A stretch of 64,000 bases of DNA from contig NW_026947484.1 in the NCBI RefSeq assembly GCF_034190915.1, positions 209,014,657 to 209,078,656 of the forward strand, in the 5' to 3' direction. The DNA is from Cavia porcellus. Its lineage: Eukaryota > Chordata > Mammalia > Rodentia > Caviidae. The notes beneath the pieces were generated by a model. It did no database searches. It was not told the origin of the DNA and saw only the letters and a list, made by a program, of their open reading frames with translations. The translations under genes were made by a program, and so were the position numbers. Shown here in pieces: positions 24,775-37,570 of this stretch; position 1 is the first letter of the stretch; each line of letters starts with the position of its first letter.

Positions 24775-27700
24775 TGTCAAAATGTTTCTAAACAATTGCT
24801 TATTGGGATCGTTGTAACCAAAACTTGTTCATTATCAACAGGGTAATGATGGATTCAGGGAAATAAAAGAAAAAATGTATGTATACCCTTTTCCTAGCAA
24901 TATAAAGATCTGAACACATCAAAAATGTGTATCTTTTCCTCTAAACTGTCTGAATTTCCCCGTTAAAGTTTCAAAACATAAAAACAGTGTTTAAAAACAG
25001 TAGTTAAACTCTTAATGAAAGTTAAAATAATTCTTGGAAGTAATTTGGAGACATTACATCAATGAAGATTTAAACTTCGTTTTAAGACTTTCTTTGTTTT
25101 GCATGTTGGACATTCTCTTGGTCGTTTAAGGTTTTTTGTAAATCTGTGATCTGCATTCTTACAATAAAATGTGTTACTACTATTCACTGGAAGAGTCATA
25201 TTCTCTAAGGGTTAGGCTATAAACAAGGGTTAGTGTCACTAAACACAATATGGTAGAATTGGGTGTTTAAAATGAGTTATAAATGTTTTAGCGACTTGTA
25301 ATAAAGCAATGTATTTAAAAAAGAATTAAACATGTTTTGTACCCTGCTATTGTTTAGTTATCTTATTTGCAAAGATTTCCCCCTTTCTGCACCCTACTTT
25401 TTTTTTCAAATTATACATTAATATTACATTGCTTTGGTATGTATTGCCTTAATCACAAAAAGCATATGAACTAAGGCCAGCTGTGGGACTGCAGAGCATC
25501 TCAAAGATGCTATAAAGGGACATAAACAAGACATTAGACCTCTTATTGTTTCTCTCTGTGTGTCTTTTATTGCCTAACTCAGTGGTCTGTTTTATCGCCG
25601 TGGTGCTTTGCTTACCAGTCAATATTCTACCTGCGAGCTAGACTGATGCTCAGGAAGATAGGAAATCTTTGGCTGTGGATCGTACACAGTAGAATTTGTC
25701 TGTGTCACTGGTATTATTTCCTGCCGGTATCTCTAATGTTCATTTTCTATCCCTGCTCTGTAAGTATTCTGAGGCAAATATATGTGAATCAAGGATAGTA
25801 GGTGAATTTGTTGACCACTCAGGGGTCTGACCTGGGTCTCCAAGCACATGAGATAAAGGTTCATTCTGAATGCCATCTTGAAAGTGTGGGCTCTGTTCAT
25901 CTTATTTATTCCCTTCTTTGGAATGAAGCTTTTATCTTTCTTTTGTGTATATTTTTCTTCCATTTCTCTTTGCTTTTCAGATACATTGAAACAGTTTTTT
26001 TCTTCATTTTACAAACATTTATTAAATGCTTGTTACATGACAAATATTCTGTTAAATTCTGGGGCCATACCAATTAGCAGAAAGGGTTATTGGTGAGTTA
26101 TTGGTTACTAATCTCTGTGGGTTATCTGAGAATATTTAAATTAAATAAATGGTTCCCCACATTATTTTAAAAGTACTTAAGTGAACAAGAATTTCTGGAA
26201 GCAGTCAGTACGTAAATTGTTTGTCTTATCTGAATATAACTTAGTCTGATCATGGGTCAGGAGAAGTTTCCCTCTTAAAGTTACCTGGACTAAAGGTCAC
26301 TTGAATTCCTTTCATGGATGTCAAATTGTTCAGAATAGACTGACTTATTTTGTTCATAAAACTATGATAGTCCATCTGTATCTATTGATATGTTTTTCTC
26401 CCCCTTTACTATTTTCATGTTATTAATAGCCCTAAATTATTATATTCAGTGAATATTAGCATTTGCTTACAGTGAATTCTCAGGGAGTTACTGTGTAAAT
26501 ATATCTGTGAGTGAAAAAACCACACAAAAAGAGGAAAGCCTAGCTATATGGCTGGGCCCGTATTCTTTAAGGGAGTAAACATATTTAAATGTGTATTTAC
26601 ATGACTGATCTAGTCTGCTGTGTACTGAGTAACTCACATCACGTGATTCTCTTGTTTGCATCTAAGTTTTTTTAATCTGATTTAGTTAATGAAGCCCAAG
26701 ATTTCATGACTGGATTGATCAGAGCGATGAATGATATCAATTGACCTACAACAATTTAAAAAGCCCTGATTACTCCGGTTTCTCTCTTTTCACTGATGGA
26801 AAAGCACTCGTTACAAAGCTGTACTCTTCTTTTCCCATTTCTATTGACTTTGTTTGGAAAAAACGCAAATTTTCAGATTCAACTGCTTTGTTCTTTCCTT
26901 TTTAATTTGCCTAAGTTCTGACGCCCTTCCTCCCTTTCTCCTTCTTTCCTCCTTCTTCCCTCTCTTCCTAGTTTTCTTCCTTTTGTTCCCTCTTCTGCTC
27001 TCTCTGCTCACTCACATATTTCCTAAGTATGGGGAGACAGGGAGCTCAGAGAGCAGATGTCAGAGCAAGAACCCGACTAAGTGGTGTGCGACCCAGGCCT
27101 CAGTTCAGTGTCTGCATTAAGCTATTCTCCCTCTTGATATATCAGTAAACTCTCTAGAGTTTAGTGTGACCATACACCTTAGTGATCAGTCAGTCCCAAC
27201 TTTCTAATTTAAGAGCGCAAGAACTGAAGCCCAGAGAAGTCGTGTCTTGTGGAGCATCGTGTAAAATGTGGGTTCGACTTTCTAGGACACCCTTTAAATT
27301 CAGGAGGTTTAAAAAGTGTTGCTTCATCCTTAGGGCTTTCTTCAGTTTTACAAGCTATATTTTTGCTCTCTAATTCTGACTCTTCTCACTCTGAGTGAAC
27401 AAAGTCCAGCCTGATGATGTGATCAGCCACCTAGAAAATTATCTCCATGTCCACTTTTGGTTTTTTGATAGCTATTTCTCTCACAAGCGTCTACATTTTT
27501 TAAAAACATTTTCAGTTAATTGAAGTTTAGTGAACAAAATCTTTATGCTCAGATATTTTTGAGAGGCAAAAGTCAGAAGGAATGATTTGTTTTTTCTCAA
27601 CAGCATCAAAACCCAGCTGACCCACATGCTACTGATATTCTAATAAATCCAATACAAAGACCCTGTGGCTTAAAGGAGCTGTAGGGCTGGATGGATGTGT

Positions 27701-28050
27701 TTGAGAGGTTTTGCTGTAACTTCCTCTCATGTTTTCTCCCTGTTGGCTTCAAATTTTGATGGAGCCGCATCTCCAAATTACCGTCAGCAGAATAGAAACT
27801 GATACAAATAATTTGCTCACAACACAAACACTTAAGTTTTCGCTTTCATGAAAATCAATTTCCTTTCTTTCCTAGTTACATGGTGGAAAATACTCAAACT
27901 GTTAATTTTATACTGTTTTAAGGTTTTTAGAAACACTAAATTAAATACATATGTGTTTCATTCAGAAATTAATAAAATAATGTAAACATGATGATCTTCA
28001 TCAGTTCCTTTATACCACCCTCAGGAATTCAGTTATATATGTACAAAATA
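24775..28050. other. Intronic sequence
   Basis: AT-rich; only the polypyrimidine tract at 26,926 stands out. Overlapping frames of 72-91 codons at 25,733-26,096 are Phe/Leu-rich and look random. Confidence 0.6.
26926..27014 (+). repeat. Polypyrimidine tract
   Basis: About 85 bases, almost all C and T (CCTT/CTCT), with few purine interruptions. Confidence 0.8.
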
Positions 28051-28055
28051 TAGCA

Positions 28056-28270
28056 ATATAGTTATGTGTAATTAAATATATATTTGATTAATATTATTAA
28101 TATAAATGTTAATCATATAAATAATACTAATGTAAATAAATATATATTAGTATTAAATATTTAGTTAGTTTTATATATAAATATATATTACTATAAGATT
28201 AATAATTTATATATAAAATATACCAATCTAGTTTTATATATAATTAAATATTTAATTAATATTTGGTTAA
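28056..28270. repeat. Extremely AT-rich stretch of TATA/ATTAA units
   Basis: About 215 bases almost free of G and C, with recurring ATATATAAAT, TAATATTA and TTTAATTAATATT motifs. It may be a decayed AT microsatellite or a matrix-attachment-like region. Confidence 0.8.
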
Positions 28271-28611
28271 CTGGTATAATTTTTATTATATCTTTGTCAA
28301 CAAAAATTGAATATTTTTCTTCTTCTTTCATTATTCGTAGAAGATGCCTGGGATAATTTCACCTGACTGTTGAGCTATGCTTTCCCTCATCATTTGGGTC
28401 TTTTCGCAAGACTCTGATTGTACAGGCCTCCTAGAGCTAAGTTTTCTTTGTGGTCTAGCAGGAGGCTTGGGTCTAGCAGGAGGTTAATTCACTTAGAGGA
28501 AATTCTGTCCTCTAGAACTATGACTGCGTAATTTATTTCAAAAGATGATCAGTTTGTTGCTTTACATTTTGTGAAGAGATTATATTTTTCACCTCAGAAC
28601 CAGAAAATAAA

Positions 28612-28634
28612 GTGTGTGCATGCATGTGTGTGTG

Positions 28635-28668
<34 letters not shown>
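28612..28668 (+). repeat. (TG)n microsatellite
   Basis: An interrupted TGCATG start and then about 17 uninterrupted GT units. Confidence 0.92.
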
Positions 28669-28672
<4 letters not shown>

Positions 28673-28807
28673 TTGGATTCCCAGGTCAACTGTACTTATG
28701 CCTCATATCCTACAGAATTCTTTATGAATTTTTCTTCTTTTTGCTGTGATTAAAAATATATATATATAATGTCTAATTGTTATTTAACTGTCCTGGCACT
28801 CGCACAC

Positions 28808-28833
28808 TGTCTCTCTCTTTCTCTCTCTCTCTC
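28808..28833 (+). repeat. (CT)n microsatellite
   Basis: A short CT run with one TT interruption. Confidence 0.8.
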
Positions 28834-28988
28834 ATGTATCCACTTCTTTATTGCTATATCATTCAGTTTACCACATTTCCAGTAAGCAAGTTTACTTTCA
28901 CATAAAAATATAATTAAAAAGAAAATTATATTTCATGACTTTGTTTCTATATTTTAGAATCAACTGATAAATCCTTAAACCTAAATAA

Positions 28989-29142
28989 AGGCAGACATGG
29001 TGATGCACACCTTTAATCCCAGTATTTAGGATTTTGAAACAGGAGGATCACTGCAAATTCAAAGCCAGTTTGAGCTGCGTAGTGAGTTCAAGGCCAACCT
29101 AAACTACACAATAAGATCCTGTCTCAAAACAAACAAACAAGC
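28989..29142 (+). mobile_element. B1 SINE
   Basis: A forward B1 (GGTGATGCACACCTTTAATC, then GAAACAGGAGGATCACTG, both internal 29-bp blocks and AGATCCTGTCTCAAAAC) with a CAAA-rich tail. AAACCTAAA at 28,977-28,985 and 29,143-29,151 fits a target-site duplication. Confidence 0.9.
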
Positions 29143-29154
29143 AAACCTAAAGGA

Positions 29155-30900
29155 ATAGCATGGAAGTTGGTGACTAAAAGCTTTAGAAGCAAGCATTTGC
29201 TTTCAAATGACTCCTTGAAAGTACACTAGCTATGTAACATTTGGCAAGTCCCTCTTAAAACTCTAAGAATCAGCTTTTTCATCTGTGAAATTATAACTAT
29301 AGCTAATTAAAATAAAAATTAATCCTAAAATCAAATGAAATTATTTTAAAAGTATTTTGCTGGCATTTGGTACAAAGTGTTTTTAGTCTTTAAACTCTTG
29401 GCATTGATTTTATTATTAACCCAATAAGCTAAGCCTGGTAGTAGTAATTATCTGTAGCTGTGTCAGTTACTCAGAAAATAGCATGCAATTATCCTCTTAA
29501 AAACAGTAACATTAAACTGGAGTATATTAAAATACACTCAGAATGGCATCCAATATGCCTTTAATGTAAGTGTATATATGGAAAACATATCTATATTTTC
29601 TTGCCCTGTGATATAAACAAGTTCTTGTATCTACAAAATTGTACTTATTTTTAGGGCACTGGTGTCAAGAGCCACCTCTTCAAGGAAATTATTTCTTTTG
29701 ATCCATTTAGTAACTTGATCCCAGCTGCATAAAAATAGACTTGCAGCATTTCATTTTTTACAGACTGCTGATGGCTGCATTCCATAAGTTAAGAAATCTG
29801 TCAAAAGGAAGCCTCTTAAACTCAAAAGCTTTTACAGAAACTTGTTGCATTTGCTGTTATTCAAACTAAAATTATTTGCATCTCACCAAATATTGGCTTT
29901 AAAACCTAACTTTAAAATATGGAATATCATTCTTAATTGTACATTAGCTATAGCCTAGTAAAATTATATTGAAGTTCTACAATCAATAATTTACAGTTTT
30001 GATAATTTAAATATTTTCTTTTTGGTCAATTAAGGAAAATCACTCAAATAAATAGAATGTGTCCAGCAATACTGTTTATGGAGTGTGATGAAATTGATAA
30101 TAGTTTCAACAAAAACTACTAGTTATGGCAGTGAATGGCTTAAACACTTAGCAAAAACTTCCCTGCTCTTCCATTTATATTTGTGAGTTTCTTTACAAAA
30201 TTTCACAGTTTTGTGTGAGATTTTGGAGGTTTGTTATTGTTACTTAACTTTAATCACAAAATGTATCAATCACAACAGTAAAAAGAACTGATGAGTTAAG
30301 ATAATCCCATTGAACCTATCTAGCATTTATTTGACAGGTCAGTACGATTTTATCTAGAACTAAAAAATTTTCCACTTCTACTCTCTAACTAGATTATTTT
30401 GAAACAATTCTAGGACATTTCATTCTCTCTCTACAAAAATTTCAATATAAATGTTTGAAAGATAAGAGTCTTAAAAACAAGCAAACAGTGACCATGCGAT
30501 TTTAGTGCTATTTTTATATGATAGCCAAGATAGAAACGTTTTTAATGTACCGTTTTTAATGTTGGCTTCAATACCTGTTACTGGCCCAAGTTTCTTAAAG
30601 AACAATACATAATGTGTACCTAAGGTTTTTTGTTGCTGTTTGTTGTTGTTGAGGTACTTGGTAGAAAAAAATGGAATTAAAGTACCTCGTGTGGCCTGCA
30701 ATTCTAAGTAAGATTTCCTTGTATATCTGAGTCTTTTTACCCCTCTCTCTCATAGATATTCCTGCAAGCAACGGTTTGGCAGACAGGGAAGAAAGGGGTT
30801 CAGTTAGCTCTGTGGCTGCAAGGAGTAGAAGAGGAAAGCCAGCAATTTTCAGTCTGATCACACTGTCCTCTTTTGCCTAAATCTAAAGTAAAAAACGAAA

Positions 30901-30939
<39 letters not shown>

Positions 30940-31280
30940 AAGAAACAGATATAGAAACCGTGGTCTTTAGGAAAGCACACAGGCTAATTAATCACATTCA
31001 CAACTCCTCATTAGGGTGTAGAGTGACTCCAGCCAGACAGGCCAAAAGTATCTGCCTTGAAGGAAAGCAGGTCTTCCCACCCAAGAGTGTACACACTCAC
31101 ACTTGTTACAGTCATGAAACACTGATGAAAGTGAAGACTTGGCAGAGATCTGGTTAACTTAGCCCATGTGCTGCAGAAGTGACTAAGGTGTGACCTGAGG
31201 AATGGAAGTGCTATGGGAGGCTAATGGGTGTCTTCAGAAAGGGAGCTCTCAGAGCCTGAAGTATGCAACTTGCAGTGGAA
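29155..31280. other. Intronic sequence with one long A-run
   Basis: No coding signal. The Lys-rich frame at 30,873-31,157 is just the A homopolymer translated. Confidence 0.6.
30902..30937 (+). repeat. Long A homopolymer (about 36)
   Basis: Uninterrupted A run preceded by A-rich sequence. It could be an old retroposon tail, but no body is recognised upstream. Confidence 0.9.
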
Positions 31281-31284
31281 CTCA

Positions 31285-31287
31285 TAT

Positions 31288-31321
<34 letters not shown>

Positions 31322-31372
31322 GTTGGAGCTGCAGTAGAAATCATACACACATATACACGTGTGTGTGTGTGT

Positions 31373-31403
<31 letters not shown>

Positions 31404-31405
31404 CT
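31285..31405. repeat. (CA)n and (GT)n arms in inverted orientation
   Basis: A CA/CG run (31,287-31,322) and a GT run (31,358-31,403) flank a 35-base spacer, so the strand could fold back. The flanks GCAGTRGAA and TTGGAGCTG occur twice each, which suggests a tandem duplication of the microsatellite and its border. Confidence 0.85.
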
Positions 31406-31768
31406 CATATTGGAGCTGTTTTTTCCCCCTTCTAATCAGTCTGTGGGACTGATAAAGCTTCACATAGTCTGCTGGAAATGCTGGTATAAGTAATGACTCT
31501 TGAAATGGGAAAAGAAATTGAATTTTTCATCATGTCCACCTCTTGGATTTACATTATTTATGTGATGATTATTACTGAAATTTGATATGTATGTGCTTCA
31601 AGAAAATGTCTCTTAGAGCATTTAAATTAAGTAAACCTAAAACTATTTTTCTGATATTTGAGATGAAAAACTTTAAATGAGTGATGTTCCACACTTCATT
31701 TTGACTCAGTGGTGGGAAAAGTACTGTATTTTTTAAATGAATAAAGGTAGGTACTTTTTCTGCTTCTT

Positions 31769-31790
31769 TTTTTTTTTTTTTTTTTTTTTT
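31769..31790 (-). repeat. T homopolymer
   Basis: About 22 T. It could be the tail of a minus-strand retroposon; no body identified. Confidence 0.8.
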
Positions 31791-32713
31791 AAATGTTAAA
31801 TGTCACATCCGTGTGTTGCTGCTGATTGGAAACGTGACTGCTAGAGTTGGATCTGAATGGTCGAGAGTACACCTCTTGCCCCACAGCAGCACTTCAGGTG
31901 GAAAACTCTTCTTTCCAGTCAGACCATAGAATCCATGATATCAAAAACAACAGTGGTAAAGGATAAAATGCCCACCAGACAGAGCCATGAACCAGATAGA
32001 CTGCAACAGAGCACTGTTGTCAGTTGGGCTTTTATGCTTTTTGGGGAATGTAACGAACTGATAGTGTTTCTTCTAGCTCTCAGTGTCTTTCATTTAGAAA
32101 GGGAACTGTAGTAGTGAGGGATGTTGTTTTCAGGACGGAGAAGCCTCGGCTTGAGAGAGTACAATGAGCATCTTAAATATTTAAAAGATATTCTTAATAA
32201 GTGCCTGGGTTTTTTGTGACTCCAGAAGGCAGTGCTTATACCAGTGTGAGAAAGGACAGGGAAGGAAAGTATAGACTGATGTGAATGCCCTCGTGATGCT
32301 TAGAGCTTTAAACTGTGGTAACGTAAAAATTGGTGAGTTACGGTAGCTAAAAATCCCAGTTATTGCAGTTATGTTTACCTATCAGATTTATCATCTAAAG
32401 AATTCCCTCATTGACTGGACATTTGGATCACAGGATCTTTAATACTTTAGGGTATTTTATAAGTACTTTTGTACTTTATAAGTTAGAGTTGCAACCAAAA
32501 TTGCCCCAGCTATGTTTCAAAACACTTAAGACTTTGATAAAATTATGGAATTCTATCTATAAAAATGCACAGATACATAAAATTTACATATGATTGTGAA
32601 GGTGCATGGTCTTTTTGAAGCTTGTTTGTAGATTTCTCAATAAGAAATACTGTCTATAAAATAATTAAGATTACAAGTGTGAGTAAAACACTTAACCTAA
32701 TTAGAAGATGCAG

Positions 32714-32820
32714 TTTTTTTTTTTGAGACAGGATATCACTAAAGTCTGCCCTTGAGCTCATGATATAGCCATGACTGGCCTTAACTTGTTATTACTCACA
32801 TGTGCTACCACATCAGGCTT
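32714..32820 (-). mobile_element. B1 SINE, shortened and diverged
   Basis: The + strand reads TTTTTTTTTGAGACAGGATA, GAGCTCATGATATAGCC and ACATGTGCTACCACATCAGG; the segment corresponding to GATCCTCCTGCC is lost. Confidence 0.8.
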
Positions 32821-33775
32821 ATGTCCTCAAAATTAAAGTGTAGCAATTAAATAATTTTTCAATATATATGAGTCACTCCATTCATTTACATATACATGTA
32901 TATATAGATAGATTAGTAATTTGGTCATGTGTGTATATATTTGTATGGGGGGTTGATTGAAAGCTATTCTTGAATATAAGACATACTCATGGTAGAAACA
33001 AATAGAAATACAAATAGAAATGAGATACAAATACACATAGAAATAAAACCAGAGGTCTTCTCAAAATTTGAAACATTGAAGCCTAAAATAATAGAGGCAA
33101 TGAAGCTTTATTTCCCTGTTATTTTGGATACAAGCAAAATGTTCTCAACTTTCATTTTCCAACTTTGACTTTTGGCTATTTGTAATAATGAAATAAGGCA
33201 CAGAAGGTTTGTGTGGGCGTTGGACATGAGCAAAAATTAAGGAATGCTTTTTGGAATGAAAGAAAATTTAAAGGCACGTATGTGTCCATTTTACAGCTCA
33301 TTAATTCTGCCCTTAATTGACAGAAATCATTGCTGAGATGATCCCTGTGAAGAAATTATACACACAGGCATATACACATCTACACGGACCTGTTGGATAG
33401 CAACGACTTCCTCACACTGGATTTGCAGGAGGAATAGAAACCTCCATTTCCTTAGTGCCAGAGGACAGATTCGTTGGGTGTTAGCATTTGTGGTCTGTCT
33501 CTGGATCACACGAGCCAGTGTAAAGTAATCTCAGAACTACTTTCACAGGCTGAACAATTGTCAGCGAGGAAAAGCACTGTAAAGGAATTAAGTAGAAATT
33601 TCATAAGCACTTTCGTCCTCTTGCCCATCAAAGCAAGGCAGGTTTCTCAATTCTTCTACACCTCCCAACCATAAACTCATCTTTTTCTTGCCCCACTCCT
33701 CCTCCACTACCTTTCCTCCTCCTTAACATAAACAGTTATTTATGGTTCATCCTAGGAGGTGCTTAGTGCTACAGG

Positions 33776-33807
<32 letters not shown>
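33776..33807 (+). repeat. A homopolymer (about 32)
   Basis: An uninterrupted A run with no recognised SINE or processed gene upstream. Confidence 0.9.
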
Positions 33808-33809
<2 letters not shown>

Positions 33810-35360
33810 TTAAAAGGAGTTACAGAGAGTTGTCTGGGAAGGACATCACCCCTGAAGGCATTTACTAACTCGTGGCAGAGGGAAGACACCTGGAACAAAT
33901 CAACTTCTCTTTATTTCTCATAAATATATATGGCATGCCAGAAAGCATTGTCTTAACAGCAGCGGCGGGCGTTTATGAGCACCTGCTTGTGCCAGCCCTC
34001 AGGTTGACAAACAGTTGTGAGCGTGTGTTCCCCAGTCTCTGGTTAAGAATGCAGAATCCTGAGCACATCCCAGAAATTTAGTAAATCTGTTCAGCACAGG
34101 GCACAGTGGCAATCTTGTGCTTTGTAGGAAAGTGCAGTGTGTGACTGGCAGGCTGCATTTAGAAAGAATACTTACTTCTTAAATAGAGAATCAAAGCAAC
34201 ATGAAGCATACACCTCGCTGTAATGTGTTTGCAGTATGGTTAGAGAGACGATGCTTGTGTATACAGAGATGCACTATTAATACACAGTGACTAAAATCAT
34301 GTCAAAAATGACACACACAATATATGGAGAGAGCATGGGAGTAGAGGGGGAGTCTTTATAAAAGAGAAGGGCATTAAAGTGAGCTTTTATTAAATAGAAT
34401 AAATATTACATTTTGAAGAGAGATATTGTCTTACATATGAGCCATATGGGCATTATTTGTTTGATACATTCATTTTAGCCTTTCCTCTGCTTTCCTTAAT
34501 TTCCTTGGTTCACATCATGTCTTCCTCCCAACTCTGAGGCTCTCCCCTCCCCATTCTTTTCCATCTCTGTTCTGGGAGACAGAGAGTATGCCCAGTCGCT
34601 GCACATTTAGGAAGCATTAGAGCTCATAGAAGTGGGTAGGACGCCATCATTTCCGTACATGGTCACTCTTTCTGGAGTTGTTGGTGAAGGTGTATTTCAG
34701 TATTTTACATGAGAACATCAGACAATTTCAAATGTGGGGGTATTTGTGATCATAGAGAATATGATGGAAGGGAATTATAGTCAGAAATCAAAAACGATGC
34801 CAAAAGTTGGCAACTTTTCCAAATCAAGAATATGTAATGTAATTTTGCATTCATTCTAGCACATTATATAAGACCATGATATTTTAAAATATTTGGGCCT
34901 ATTTATTCATAATTGTATGTTTTAACTTCAATAAAATTAATCTATATGACTTGGCTTACAAGAATAAAATTTCAATTTTAAGTAGAGTATTTAAAACTGC
35001 ACACAAACTATCAGAAACTGGTAGTTCTGTAGGTGCAGTGTAATTGCAGAAAAATACAATGGAAAATATATATGTATACAGTAAGTAAATACGCTTATTT
35101 ATTTGATGATTTTGCACATGCATTTGTACTGTCTTGCCTGCAATTGCTGTCATGTTTACCCCATATATCTTTCTCTTTGTTTATTATGGCCTTATTCTTT
35201 GCTCCTCTTTTTCGGTGTTTCAGACTAATGGATTTTAGCCTCCCCAAACTGTAGCCACCTAGAGTCAGTTTTCTTGGTTTTGTTTTTCTATTATGTCTTT
35301 TGGAGTTTCATTCTACTACCTTGAAAAACATAAGAATGTATTTTCATAGAATTAAAGATA

Positions 35361-35466
35361 AGGGGCTGGGGATTTAGCTCAGCGGCATAAGCGCCTGCCT
35401 TACAAGCAGGCAGTCATGAGTTCGATCTCTGGTACCGATAAAAAGGAAAAAGACAAAAAAAAAAAC
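35361..35466 (+). mobile_element. ID-like SINE, first of three in tandem
   Basis: A near-consensus copy, preceded by AGAATTAAAGATA at 35,348-35,360 and followed by the same 13-mer at 35,467-35,479. Confidence 0.95.
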
Positions 35467-35483
35467 AGAATTAAAGATAGATG

Positions 35484-35577
35484 TGGGGCTGGGGATTTAG
35501 CTCAGCGGCATAAGCACCTGCCTTGCAAGCAGGTGTTCGGGTTTGATCCCAGGTACCGAAAACAAACAAACAAACGA
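35484..35577 (+). mobile_element. ID-like SINE, second of three in tandem
   Basis: A slightly diverged copy (CAGGTGTTCGGGTTTGATCC) with a (CAAA)n tail. It is flanked by AGAATTAAAGATAGATG on both sides (35,467-35,483 and 35,578-35,594). Confidence 0.95.
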
Positions 35578-35594
35578 AGAATTAAAGATAGATG

Positions 35595-35708
35595 AGGGGC
35601 TGAGGATTTAGCTCAGCGGCATAAGTGCCTGCCTTGCAAGTGTGTGGTCATGAGTTCGATCCCTGGTACCCATAAAAAGGAAAAAGACCACAAAAAAAAA
35701 AAAAAAAA
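35595..35708 (+). mobile_element. ID-like SINE, third of three in tandem
   Basis: A near-consensus copy with a diverged hairpin 3' arm (GCAAGTGTGTGGTC) and a poly-A tail. The upstream flank repeats the shared target sequence, but no matching duplication follows the tail (CATACATGAATG). Confidence 0.93.
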
Positions 35709-36408
35709 CATACATGAATGAACATGCATGATATTATAGGCCTAAGTCTATTACCTGTCTCCTCAAGAAGACAGTATTGGGGTGCTTGTCAGCCATGATG
35801 CATACAAATTCATCTCTTCCATGTGAGCTCCTTCTCTTCCATTCTTTTATGTAACTCTCAGTGTCCTTGGTTGACAATTAGTCTTAATACTATCTTTATT
35901 ATTCCTTATCTACTGTATCATTTCTTATCCAGAGCCAATAATCTACCAAAGAAAAATTTCTCAGATGGGGCTGAACCTTCAAATTTCCACTCCTTCCCTT
36001 TCTGGAACCTTCTTATATGCTGCATGTCAATATCAGTTACCTTATTAATCTACTCTATCTATTGTCCCTTGCTGTAGTTGCAAGGCCAATAAAGAATAAA
36101 TGTATTTTTCTTTTTAGATGGAAGCCCTAGAACTTTTTATGATATGTATAGCATCTCCCTTGGTCTCTGTCACTCCAGACTGAATAAGGCTCTTATGACC
36201 ATCTGGTCTCCCACCTGTTTGTCTATGCATCTTTTAAAATGGGGCACCCGGCATGTCAACTCCTATCTGATGTATGTCTTATGTAAAGCTCTAAAAGTTA
36301 TTATTACTTCCAGGGGTTGGAAGTAGAATTCAATACATGCAAACATTTTTAAATAACTGTGCCAAACTGTTGTCTGTTGGTACATTTTTTGTTCCATGAA
36401 AATTTTGG

Positions 36409-36436
36409 TTTTTTTTTTTTTTTTTTTTTTTTTTTT
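36409..36436 (-). repeat. T homopolymer (about 28)
   Basis: An uninterrupted T run. It might be the tail of a minus-strand insertion to its right, but that sequence is not recognised. Confidence 0.85.
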
Positions 36437-37455
36437 CAGCAGCATACTTAGGGCATGCTTCATTCTGTGCTTAAGCTACTGATCTTCTCAAATCTTCATG
36501 CAGGATTTTACATTTATGCTTGTTAATTTTTTTCTCTGAAACACATGGAAATTTGGAGAGGATGTCCTGCCAGTTGAAATTGTGTTTAATAAACTTCACA
36601 ATAATTTAATCTATCTTCACCTCTATGTGGGCCCTTAGGATTCTTCCTCAGTCATTTCTCTTTGGACTTCACTCCCATGAACAATGTGTATACAGAAGGA
36701 AAAACGAGTCTAGCTTAAAGTATTTATCAGGGCCTTTGAAGACTGTAGGAAGCAATGACAGAGATGTTCTTTTGGAAAGTGATGTAGCTATTGATCTTAT
36801 GCCACCGTGGTTTTCTGGCTGCCCAAGACAAGAACTTGTTGCTTGAATGCATTTAATCATGGTGTGATATGCAAGAGTTAAGGCAACTGAAACTTTTTTG
36901 ACAGGCAGGTAATCACCCGTGTGTACATCAAAGTTAACAGTGGCCTTGCAGAATGACAGAATATTAAATGCAACGAAATGTTTTGGATCAATGCTGGTTT
37001 CTTAAAAACTTCATAAATAGCACTTGCCAAATCGGTGGTAAGCAGCTGGTCAATAAGCATGTCTGAGTGGGGAGCACTGCTGCTTTGAAATTTTCTCAAT
37101 ATGGAAGTTATATTAGCCAAAGCAAGAGTGCTCATTCAGCTCCAGTTAGACTAATTACTTCTGCAGGGCACATTCTGTGTGTTGTAAGGTGCCTTGCATT
37201 GTTCCTTGGACTTGAAAGGAGAGTTGGAATCATCTCAGCTCAAGAAGAGTAAACACGGAGCCCAAATACTTTTTTGTTCAAAAAGAACCAAATCCTTCGA
37301 TTATTTCTTTTGGATAATTTAGAGCCTGGTACAGATCCTCCTGCAGAGTAGATACTGAATCAATTTTTGTTAAATGAATAAATAACTAGGTACACTGATG
37401 AATGCAGGCATACATGAATGTATAGAAGCCTACACTTTCTCACACTTGGGTATTA

Positions 37456-37570
37456 ATACCATATACATATATGTACACTAATACGCATATATACATATAC
37501 GTATATATTTATATATGTATATATCATGGATATCATGAGTCATGCCCATAGACCATAAATATATATATAG
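37456..37570. repeat. Imperfect (TATACA/TATATA)n tract
   Basis: Alternating purine-pyrimidine TATAC/TATATG sequence with several short palindromes, broken near 37,525-37,555. Confidence 0.75.

Larger units (their letters stand above)
31410..35345. other. Intronic sequence with homopolymers
   Basis: Contains two long homopolymers (31,769 and 33,776), a TATA/TACA-rich part near 32,865-32,950 and one B1. Frames of 60-84 codons show no family resemblance. Confidence 0.6.

Noticed and set aside
35361..35440. True tRNA genes at the SINE loci
   Set aside because: A and B boxes exist, but the acceptor stem does not pair and each copy has SINE tails and target duplications.
35348..35720. CRISPR-like array of repeats and spacers
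   Set aside because: The repeats are SINEs of about 100 bp in a mammalian intron; the regular spacing comes from target-site duplications.
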